Below, one piece after another: positions 1-4,969 of a stretch of DNA of 5,260 nucleotides. The notes under the pieces are model-generated. The model saw only the letters and a list, made by a program, of their open reading frames with translations. It searched no databases and was not told where the DNA came from. Each line of letters begins with the position of its first letter. Positions within the stretch are counted from its first letter, which is position 1. The position numbers and the translations under genes were made by a program. The stretch comes from an uncultured Eubacteriales bacterium (lineage in GTDB: Bacteria > Bacillota > Clostridia > Oscillospirales > Acutalibacteraceae): NCBI GenBank assembly GCA_948815685.1, contig CAQJOC010000079.1, positions 1 through 5,260 of the forward strand, written 5' to 3'.

Positions 1-34
1 TTCTCTTTTTTTACTACTGTGCGGTGTTGCCTTA
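1..34. mobile_element. Terminal inverted repeat of an IS element extending off the left edge
   Basis: The reverse complement of this stretch matches the IS end at 4970-5003. Nineteen bases are identical without a break (16-34 against 4970-4988), and about 30 of 34 match over the full length. The outer tip, reading TAAGGCAACACC on the minus strand, points into the window, so the element body lies to the left and is not visible. Because only the terminal repeat is present, it cannot be decided whether this is the right end of an element in the same orientation as the one at 4970 or the left end of an inverted copy. The drop in identity after the first 16-19 bases resembles the left/right end imperfection usual in IS5-type elements, but this is a weak hint. 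Confidence 0.8.
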
Positions 35-208
35 AAATTTTTTTGATTTTAATAAAATCACTCCTGATCTATATTTTTAAACATTCTTTACTTAATAAGT
101 ATATAATAAATAATTAATAATTTTAAGAAAATATTTTTTATAAAGCCCATATAAATATATGCAAATATAGTATTATAACCTAAAATAATTCAATAGATGT
201 CTTGCGAA

Positions 209-332
209 ATCAACTTAATACATTAAAAAGTTGATATTTTTTATAAATAAAATCTCAAAAATCTGACCATTTTCTCTATTTAAGAGTCCATAACCCAATA
301 TTTTGCCTTTTACTTATCAGTATGTTTTGATT
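209..332 (+). repeat. Diverged direct repeat, copy A
   Basis: This stretch aligns in the same orientation with 4793-4916. The best blocks are 212-257 against 4796-4839 (about 40 of 46 columns, with a 2-base gap) and 298-332 against 4882-4916 (30 of 35). The middle is poorly conserved but nearly the same length. The copy opens with an inverted repeat, ATCAACTT at 209-216 and AAGTTGAT at 228-235, followed by a T-run at 237-242. It ends with TATGTTTTGATT. No reading frame is shared between the copies, so a noncoding intergenic repeat or a relic of a mobile element is more likely than a gene duplication. Confidence 0.7.
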
Positions 333-498
333 GCGCACGTCGTAATACTATTATTTTTATCTTTATCTTTTTAACTGCGGTTAATATGTATGTTTGTTTT
401 ATTCCCCAGACAGGCCTTAATGCAATTTTTTCAAATGTGATAAAATTAGAATGTATAGTGGAATTTTTTCATAAAAAATTATTTTATGTAAAAAAGTG

Positions 499-527
499 TT
501 GTGCATTTAGGGTATATATGATATATT
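499..527 (+). promoter_or_regulatory. Predicted sigma-A promoter with extended -10, driving cvpA
   Basis: The -35 hexamer TTGTGC (499-504) is followed by a 17-base spacer and the -10 hexamer TATATT (522-527). The -10 is preceded by TGA (519-521), which forms the extended TGn motif. The -35 matches only the TTG part of the consensus, which the extended -10 would offset. Transcription would start near 534 and give a leader of roughly 38 bases before the ATG at 572. The nearest upstream feature is the AT inverted repeat at 462-480. No operator is evident. Confidence 0.6.
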
Positions 528-561
528 ATTAGATAATTTGGATGAAATTTTTATTTGTATT

Positions 562-567
562 GGAGGT
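562..567 (+). promoter_or_regulatory. Ribosome binding site that fixes the cvpA start
   Basis: GGAGGT lies 4 bases ahead of the ATG at 572. The in-frame ATG 30 bases upstream, at 542, has no comparable Shine-Dalgarno sequence, and it would add ten residues to a protein that otherwise starts like a typical CvpA. The site therefore decides for the internal start. Confidence 0.8.
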
Positions 568-571
568 ATTT

Positions 572-1261
572 ATGTTTGACGCATTAATTTTAGATGGTGC
601 GATAATATTTTTATTTTTAACTTTTTTTATTATTGGTTCACGTCGTGGCATAATGAAATCTCTACTTTCTTTGATAAATATTGCACTTTCTTTAGTGGTG
701 TCCATTTATGTTTCCGCTTTGGTATCTGAAAATATTTATAATCAATTTATTAAAAGTAATCTTATAAAGCAAATAAATATCTCTTTAGAGACCAAAAATC
801 CCGACTGGAAAGCAACTTTGTCTAATCTTCCCGAATTTATTTCTAAATCTTTTGAACATTACGGAATAACAGAAGACAGCTTAACCCATATTATTAATAG
901 TAAAATGAGTAATACTGCAGACCAAATAGAAAAAATTATTTCGCCAATATTTGTACAAACCGTAAAAGTCGCTGTTCAGATGGCTCTATTTTTTATTCTT
1001 TTACTGATTTTAAGTTTATTGTCAAAAGTAATGCTTGCTTTATTTAACTTTAAAATCGTTAGACCGATTGATTCATCTATTGGGGCTGTTTTGGGGCTGG
1101 TAAGCGGTTATTTTATAATCACCATAGTACTGTTTGTCATTAGAATAGGAATTCAAATAACAAGTTTTGCGCCTGGAATTTTTTCTTATGATAATATAGA
1201 ATCCACTTATATATTTAGGCATATGTATACAGGCAATTTACTGACATATGATTTAAAATAA
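572..1261 (+). CDS. CvpA family (colicin V production-type) membrane protein
   Basis: This is a 229-residue integral membrane protein of the CvpA family. The family is named for an E. coli protein needed for colicin V production; in Firmicutes its molecular role is not established, and links to envelope maintenance are proposed. Four hydrophobic segments are visible, at about residues 4-22, 30-51, 133-153 and 170-191. The short loop after the first carries the RRG typical of the family (24-26). The stretch at about 165-180 (RPIDSSIGAVLGLVSG) resembles the conserved family signature before the last helix. The central part (about 55-130) is polar and probably extracytoplasmic. The start at 572 is chosen over the ATG at 542 because GGAGGT stands directly before it. 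The gene opens a three-gene run; pgsA follows after 34 bases. Family membership is secure and function is not. Confidence 0.88.
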   Translation: MFDALILDGAIIFLFLTFFIIGSRRGIMKSLLSLINIALSLVVSIYVSALVSENIYNQFIKSNLIKQINISLETKNPDWKATLSNLPEFISKSFEHYGITEDSLTHIINSKMSNTADQIEKIISPIFVQTVKVAVQMALFFILLLILSLLSKVMLALFNFKIVRPIDSSIGAVLGLVSGYFIITIVLFVIRIGIQITSFAPGIFSYDNIESTYIFRHMYTGNLLTYDLK

Positions 1262-1284
1262 AAAATTCCAATATTAATATGAAA

Positions 1285-1290
1285 AGAGGT
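1285..1290 (+). promoter_or_regulatory. Ribosome binding site of pgsA
   Basis: AGAGGT (core AGAGG, 1285-1289) stands 6 bases before the ATG at 1296. It overlaps the alternative TTG start at 1290, which therefore cannot use this site. A second in-frame ATG at 1317 has no purine-rich site at a suitable distance. The ATG at 1296 is the best start. Confidence 0.75.
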
Positions 1291-1295
1291 TGAAT

Positions 1296-1871
1296 ATGAT
1301 AGATATAGGTCCGTCTATGGGAAAAAAGCTTAATATTCCAAATATACTTTCTATAATAAGGATTTTACTTATTGTCCCTTTTTTAATATTTATCAGCAAA
1401 GATAAGTATATTTTGGCAGGGCTGGTATTAGTTTTTTCGGGAATAAGCGATTTCCTTGATGGATTTATTGCCAGAAAGTTCAACCAAAAAAGTAAGTTTG
1501 GCGAAATGCTTGACCCTGCAGCAGACAAATTGACATTAATAGCGGTTATGGCAAGTGTAGGCATAAAATTTCCTGAAGTTATACCATTTATGATTATTTT
1601 AGTATTAAAAGAAATATCAATGATTGTGGCAAGTGCTTTTCTTTTAAAAAGAAAGAAATCCCCGACAGCTGCGAAATGGTATGGAAAAATAGGAACGGTT
1701 GCATTTTATGTCTCGGTAATTATAATAGTATCGTTGAGAGCAATTTGGGGAATAGAAAATATAATGTTGAATATCTCTCTTATGGCGGTTACCGCATTAT
1801 TAATGATTTATGCATTAGCAAAATATTTTAAAGTTTTTTTACTAATGATTAAAACAAAAGATAACAACTAA
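1296..1871 (+). CDS. pgsA: CDP-alcohol phosphatidyltransferase, probable phosphatidylglycerophosphate synthase PgsA
   Basis: This is a 191-residue membrane enzyme that probably transfers the phosphatidyl group from CDP-diacylglycerol to glycerol-3-phosphate, the committed step to phosphatidylglycerol. The complete family motif D-G-x2-A-R-x8-G-x3-D-x3-D is present: D55, G56, A59, R60, G69, D73 and D77, with the additional D52 three residues ahead. These aspartates bind the catalytic metal. The N-terminus carries NIPNILSIIR (13-22), as in PgsA proteins, and LDPAADK (72-78) covers the last two aspartates. About five or six hydrophobic helices follow the usual layout, and the length is normal. 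The segment LKEISMI (about 107-113) has K where many PgsA proteins have R-E, so a CDP-alcohol-type cardiolipin synthase is a possible alternative. The gene sits 34 bases after cvpA and 69 bases before the Clp gene, on the same strand. Confidence 0.85.
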   Translation: MIDIGPSMGKKLNIPNILSIIRILLIVPFLIFISKDKYILAGLVLVFSGISDFLDGFIARKFNQKSKFGEMLDPAADKLTLIAVMASVGIKFPEVIPFMIILVLKEISMIVASAFLLKRKKSPTAAKWYGKIGTVAFYVSVIIIVSLRAIWGIENIMLNISLMAVTALLMIYALAKYFKVFLLMIKTKDNN

Positions 1872-1873
1872 AT

Positions 1874-1891
1874 CCGGAGGATTTATATAAT
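1874..1891 (+). promoter_or_regulatory. Orphan Shine-Dalgarno and TATAAT box between pgsA and clpE
   Basis: CCGGAGG at 1874-1880 is a strong ribosome-binding-like sequence just after the pgsA stop codon, but no usable start codon follows at the right distance; the next bases give ATA ATT TAA. A perfect TATAAT lies at 1886-1891, but the bases 17-18 upstream (AACAAC region) are no -35 hexamer. It may be the remnant of a lost small gene, a weak internal promoter for clpE, or chance. The real ribosome binding site of clpE is AAGGAG at 1927-1932. Confidence 0.3.
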
Positions 1892-1940
1892 TTAAACTTT
1901 TAGATATTTTTTAGATTTATTTTTTTAAGGAGAATATATT

Positions 1941-4250
1941 ATGCTTTGTTCACGATGTAAAAGAAGACCTGCTATGGTATTTATCGCAACAGGAAAAGAT
2001 ATGTCCAATACACAAGGCCTTTGTATAATTTGTGCGAAAGAATTGGGACTAAAACCTGTAAATGATTTAATTGACAAAATGGGCATATCCGAGGAAGAGT
2101 TAAGCGAGATGCAAGATAGGATAGCTGGTATTTTGTCTGACGATAGAGATAAAGATTTCTCAAACGATGATTTTTTGGAGGATGGTATAGATGAAATTGC
2201 ACGAGGTGGAGCGGCAACATTCCCATTTATTAAGAGTATTTTGGCAGATATTCCATTCGGTGACAAATCTGGTTCTCCTTTACAAATTGAAAAATCTGGC
2301 GACAATGGAAATAAAGAAGAAAAACGCAAAAAAAAGGCAAAAAGACGATATATAGATATATATTGTACAAATCTGAATACCAAAGCAAAGACGGGAAAAA
2401 TTGATAAAATTGTGGGACGAGATGAGGAAATCTCAAGAGTTATTCAAATACTTTGCAGAAGAACAAAAAACAATCCATGCCTTGTAGGAGAGCCCGGGGT
2501 AGGAAAGACTGCAATAGCGGAAGGTCTGGCCTCAAGAATAGTCGAAAGAAATATTCCATATAAGCTGCAAAATAAAGAGATTCATTTACTGGATTTGACA
2601 GCACTTGTTGCGGGAACTCAATTTAGGGGACAATTTGAAAGTAGAATAAAAGGTCTGATAGATGAAATCAAAAAAGATGGCAATATAGTACTTTTTATAG
2701 ATGAGGTACACAATCTTGTCGGAACGGGTGACTCTGAAGGCTCGATGAGTGCCGCAAATATTTTAAAACCTGCTCTTTCCAGAGGAGAAATACAAGTAAT
2801 AGGTGCAACAACATTTGATGAATATAGAAAATATATAGAAAAAGATTCCGCACTTGAAAGGCGATTTCAGCAAGTTAAAGTGACAGAGCCTTCTTTGGAG
2901 AAGACAGTAAACATTATAAAAGGGATAAAATCTTATTATGAAACTTATCATCGGGTAGCGGTCTCGGATGCTCTCGCAAATAGGATAGTTATACTTTCCG
3001 AAAGATATATAACAGACCGTTTTTTACCGGATAAGGCAATAGATTTGCTGGATGAATCATGTGCATATGCTGCATTAAGAAATAAAGCTATGGAAAAATA
3101 TGATGAATTAAACAGTCAGTTGAATAAGGTACATTCTTTGGAAGAAAAACTTATGTCAAATGAAGATAGTACAGATTATAAGAAACTTGCCGAAATAAGG
3201 TGTGAGGAAGCCCGATTAGAGGAAGAGATTGAAAAATTAAGAAAAAAAGCTTTCGGAGAAAAAGTTGAAGAATCGGATATTGCATATGTTATTGAACTTT
3301 GGACGGGAATTCCGGCGTCTAAAATACAGGAAAATGAATTTAAAAAGCTTTTAGGACTTGAAGACAGATTAAAAGAGAAAATAGTCGGGCAAGATCAAGC
3401 CATAGAAGAAATTGTAAGTGCAATAAAAAGGAATAGAATCCAGATTAATCCGAAAAGAAGACCTGCTTCTTTTATATTTGTGGGTTCAACAGGAGTCGGA
3501 AAAACCGAATTAGTTAAAATTTTAGCAAAAGAGCTTTTTGATGCACCTGATGCTTTGATAAGAGTAGATATGTCCGAATATATGGAAAAACATTCCGTTT
3601 CAAAACTTATCGGCTCACCTCCCGGGTATGTTGGATACGATGAAGCGGGACAAATAACCGAAAAAGTTCGACAAAGGCCGTATTCTGTAATATTATTTGA
3701 TGAAATAGAAAAAGCCCATCCTGATATAATGAATATACTTTTACAAATTTTAGACGAAGGAAAGATAACCGATTCACATGGAAGAAAGGTGAATTTCGAA
3801 AATACTGTTATAGTTATGACATCTAATGCAGGAAGTGACAAAAAAACGGGGTTAGTCGGTTTTGCAAAAAGTGAAAATGACATTACAAAAGAAAAAGCTC
3901 ACAAAGCCTTATCTGAATTTTTGCGTCCCGAATTTTTAAGCAGAGTTGACGAAATTGTAGTATTTAATAAACTTACACAGGATGATTTTGAAAAAATAGC
4001 AAGCCTTTCTTTAAAGGAATATGTTAAATCTATATCTGAGCAAGGTGTCAAATTTGAATTTGACAAAGACGCAATAAAAGAATTGGCTAAAATTTCAATA
4101 AATGGAAAAAGCGGTGCGAGAGATTTATTAAAAACCATTAGAAAAGAAGTAGAAGACAAGATATCAGAGACAGTGATAAATAACGGTGGATTTAAAATGA
4201 AAGAAATTTGTCTTTTTGGGCATCCAAAACTTCATATAAAGACAATTTAG
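1941..4250 (+). CDS. clpE: ClpE/ClpC-type AAA+ unfoldase with N-terminal zinc finger (Clp protease ATP-binding subunit)
   Basis: This is a 769-residue Hsp100 ATPase that unfolds damaged or targeted proteins and feeds them to the ClpP peptidase in the cytoplasm. An N-terminal zinc finger (C3-x2-C6 and C28-x2-C31) replaces the double Clp_N repeat of ClpC, as in ClpE. A polar, charged linker follows (about 40-137). The first AAA+ domain has Walker A GEPGVGKT (183-190), Walker B VLFIDE (250-255) and arginine-finger-type residues in ERR (306-308). A middle coiled coil (about 375-440) includes a UVR-like stretch (about 411-427). The second AAA+ domain has Walker A GSTGVGKT (515-522), pore-loop GYVGY (562-566), Walker B VILFDE (583-588) and sensor-2 GAR (725-727). 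The VGF tripeptide at 639-641 sits where ClpP-binding loops occur, so pairing with ClpP is predicted. The start is supported by AAGGAG at 1927-1932, 8 bases before the ATG. No CtsR or CIRCE operator is visible upstream. All catalytic motifs look intact. The ClpE name rests on the zinc finger; databases may call such proteins ClpC. Confidence 0.92.
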   Translation: MLCSRCKRRPAMVFIATGKDMSNTQGLCIICAKELGLKPVNDLIDKMGISEEELSEMQDRIAGILSDDRDKDFSNDDFLEDGIDEIARGGAATFPFIKSILADIPFGDKSGSPLQIEKSGDNGNKEEKRKKKAKRRYIDIYCTNLNTKAKTGKIDKIVGRDEEISRVIQILCRRTKNNPCLVGEPGVGKTAIAEGLASRIVERNIPYKLQNKEIHLLDLTALVAGTQFRGQFESRIKGLIDEIKKDGNIVLFIDEVHNLVGTGDSEGSMSAANILKPALSRGEIQVIGATTFDEYRKYIEKDSALERRFQQVKVTEPSLEKTVNIIKGIKSYYETYHRVAVSDALANRIVILSERYITDRFLPDKAIDLLDESCAYAALRNKAMEKYDELNSQLNKVHSLEEKLMSNEDSTDYKKLAEIRCEEARLEEEIEKLRKKAFGEKVEESDIAYVIELWTGIPASKIQENEFKKLLGLEDRLKEKIVGQDQAIEEIVSAIKRNRIQINPKRRPASFIFVGSTGVGKTELVKILAKELFDAPDALIRVDMSEYMEKHSVSKLIGSPPGYVGYDEAGQITEKVRQRPYSVILFDEIEKAHPDIMNILLQILDEGKITDSHGRKVNFENTVIVMTSNAGSDKKTGLVGFAKSENDITKEKAHKALSEFLRPEFLSRVDEIVVFNKLTQDDFEKIASLSLKEYVKSISEQGVKFEFDKDAIKELAKISINGKSGARDLLKTIRKEVEDKISETVINNGGFKMKEICLFGHPKLHIKTI

Positions 4251-4256
4251 AATATT

Positions 4257-4278
4257 TATAAATTTATTTAAATTTATA
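4257..4278 (+). repeat. AT-only inverted repeat after clpE
   Basis: This is a perfect 9-base inverted repeat, TATAAATTT and AAATTTATA, around the loop ATTT, starting 7 bases after the clpE stop codon. It has no G or C and no following T-run, so it is a poor intrinsic terminator. Its right arm directly abuts the TTGACA of the tRNA promoter. It could act in transcript 3'-end processing or be chance in AT-rich sequence. Confidence 0.4.
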
Positions 4279-4308
4279 TTGACACAGCGGCATTTATTAT
4301 GATAAAAT
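4279..4308 (+). promoter_or_regulatory. Strong sigma-A promoter of the tRNA cluster
   Basis: A perfect TTGACA (4279-4284) is followed after 18 bases by TAAAAT (4303-4308), with TGA (4300-4302) forming an extended -10. Transcription would begin around 4315, about ten bases ahead of tRNA-Gly. The near-consensus boxes suit a stable-RNA operon. There is no sign of a T-box or other leader, because the space before the first tRNA is too short. Confidence 0.75.
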
Positions 4309-4325
4309 AAAAGTCGTTGTTTGAT

Positions 4326-4399
4326 GCGGGTGTAGTTCAATGGTAGAATCCCAGCCTTCCAAGCTGGTCGCGTGGGTTCGATTCCCATCACCCGCTCCA
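4326..4399 (+). tRNA. tRNA-Gly (TCC)
   Basis: The full cloverleaf can be drawn. The acceptor stem GCGGGTG (4326-4332) pairs with CACCCGC (4389-4395), the discriminator is T, and CCA is encoded at 4397-4399. The anticodon stem CCAGC/GCTGG encloses the loop CTTCCAA, giving anticodon TCC, which reads GGA and GGG. The T-loop TTCGATT is standard. It is the first gene of a four-tRNA cluster. Confidence 0.97.
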
Positions 4400-4445
4400 A
4401 AGTGCAAATATTTTTAATTTAACAACATATAACGCACTTCTATGT

Positions 4446-4522
4446 GTGCCAGTAGCTCAGCTGGATAGAGCAACTGCCTTCTAAGCAGTAGGTCAGGGGT
4501 TCGAGTCCCTTTTGGCACACCA
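4446..4522 (+). tRNA. tRNA-Arg (TCT)
   Basis: The acceptor GTGCCAG pairs with TTGGCAC (one G-T pair at the base), the discriminator is A, and CCA is encoded at 4520-4522. The anticodon stem ACTGC/GCAGT encloses CTTCTAA, giving anticodon TCT for AGA and AGG, the arginine codons favoured in AT-rich genomes. It lies 46 bases after tRNA-Gly and 10 bases before tRNA-His. Confidence 0.97.
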
Positions 4523-4532
4523 TATGTTCTAT

Positions 4533-4610
4533 GGTGGGTATAGCTCAGTTGGTTAGAGCGCCAGATTGTGGCTCTGGAGGTCATCGGTTCGACTCCGATT
4601 ATCCACCCCA
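4533..4610 (+). tRNA. tRNA-His (GTG)
   Basis: The stem GTGGGTA (4534-4540) pairs with TATCCAC (4600-4606). A genome-encoded G at 4533 stands opposite C73 (4607), giving the extra G-1:C73 pair that marks tRNA-His for its synthetase. CCA is encoded at 4608-4610. The anticodon stem CCAGA/TCTGG holds the loop TTGTGGC, giving anticodon GTG. All arms are intact. Confidence 0.97.
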
Positions 4611-4624
4611 TGGAAAGTAGATAT

Positions 4625-4699
4625 TGGGGTGTAGCCAAGCGGTAAGGCAATGGACTTTGACTCCATCATTCGCTGGTTCGAATCCAGCCATCCCAGCCA
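4625..4699 (+). tRNA. tRNA-Gln (TTG)
   Basis: The acceptor TGGGGTG (4625-4631) pairs with CATCCCA (4689-4695), beginning with the U1-A72 pair common in tRNA-Gln. The discriminator is G and CCA is encoded at 4697-4699. The anticodon stem ATGGA/TCCAT holds CTTTGAC, giving anticodon TTG for CAA and CAG. It is the last gene of the cluster. Confidence 0.97.
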
Positions 4700-4792
4700 A
4701 TTTAAGACTCGTATTTGGAAAAAATTTATAAACTTTAATTATTAGCTTAAGATTTTATAGTGGAATAATTTGGAAAATATATTTAATGTAAA

Positions 4793-4824
4793 ATTAACTT
4801 AAAATATTAAAAAGCTGATTTTTT
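4793..4824 (+). terminator. Candidate weak terminator of the tRNA transcript
   Basis: ATTAACTT (4793-4800) can pair with AAGCTGAT (4812-4819), with one G-U pair and one mismatch, and six T (4819-4824) complete and follow the stem. It lies about 95 bases after the last tRNA and is the only hairpin-plus-T-run found downstream of the cluster. The stem is AT-rich and imperfect. The equivalent hairpin in copy A (209-235) is perfect, so the structure may belong to the repeat rather than to the tRNA operon. Confidence 0.35.
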
Positions 4825-4916
4825 ATAAATAAAGTCTCAAGATTTGTAGGTTTTTTCCATTTTAGACTCATCTATAATGTAGTATTTTGTCTTTTTCTTA
4901 TGAATATGTTTTGATT
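4793..4916 (+). repeat. Diverged direct repeat, copy B
   Basis: This is the same-orientation partner of 209-332. It shares the opening hairpin region followed by the T-run and TATAAATAAA, the word TCTCA, and the closing block TATTTTG...CTTATnAnTATGTTTTGATT. The two copies bracket the three protein genes and the tRNA cluster, each lying just inside an IS end: 174 bases from the left IS tip and 53 bases from the right one. The repeat is not part of the IS, because the IS ends are inverted relative to each other while the repeats are direct. Confidence 0.7.
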
Positions 4917-4969
4917 TTGTATGAAATCTAATGTGAAACTAAAACTTTATTACCTAATTATATGAGAGA

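Larger units (their letters stand above)
35..540. other. Gene-free AT-rich spacer
   Basis: No credible gene is seen on either strand. The tract contains a perfect palindrome at 44-60 (arms TGATTTTA/TAAAATCA around one base), one copy of a diverged repeat at 209-332, a perfect AT-only inverted repeat at 462-480 (AATTTTTT, loop CAT, AAAAAATT), and the promoter at 499-527. The 333-450 stretch, which includes the only locally GC-richer words such as GCGCACGTCG and CCCCAGACAGGCC, matches nothing else in the window and shows no reading frame or tRNA-like fold that I could recognise. It could be the remnant of a lost gene or IS, but nothing proves it. Confidence 0.6.
4700..4969. other. Gene-free AT-rich spacer between tRNA cluster and IS element
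   Basis: No coding sequence or further tRNA is seen. The right part is repeat copy B (4793-4916). The word TATAGTGGAAT at 4756-4766 recurs exactly at 454-464, on the other side of the gene block, followed in both places by AT-rich sequence. After the repeat, 53 bases without recognisable content lead to the IS end. Confidence 0.6.

Noticed and set aside
209..332. CRISPR-like or tandem repeat array
   Set aside because: There are only two diverged copies, 4.5 kb apart, with no regular spacing and no cas genes.
542..571. Ten-residue N-terminal extension of the CvpA protein
   Set aside because: The ATG at 542 lacks a Shine-Dalgarno sequence, whereas GGAGGT immediately precedes the in-frame ATG at 572.
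1925..2383. Minus-strand ORF of 152 residues opposite the 5' part of clpE
   Set aside because: It is a shadow of clpE: no ribosome binding site, no recognisable domain, serine/isoleucine-rich as expected from antisense of an AT-rich gene.
3395..3883. Minus-strand ORF of 162 residues opposite the second AAA+ domain of clpE
   Set aside because: It is antisense to strongly conserved catalytic motifs and has no independent coding signal.
4164..4400. Minus-strand ORF of 78 residues with MGIEPTRPAWKAGILPL near its start
   Set aside because: It is the antisense of the tRNA-Gly gene and the clpE end. This peptide pattern is a well-known false protein from reading tRNA genes backwards.
4414..4650. 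Minus-strand ORF of 78 residues containing GTRTPDLLLRRQLLYPAELL
   Set aside because: It runs antisense through three tRNA genes. The motif comes from conserved tRNA sequence, not from a protein.
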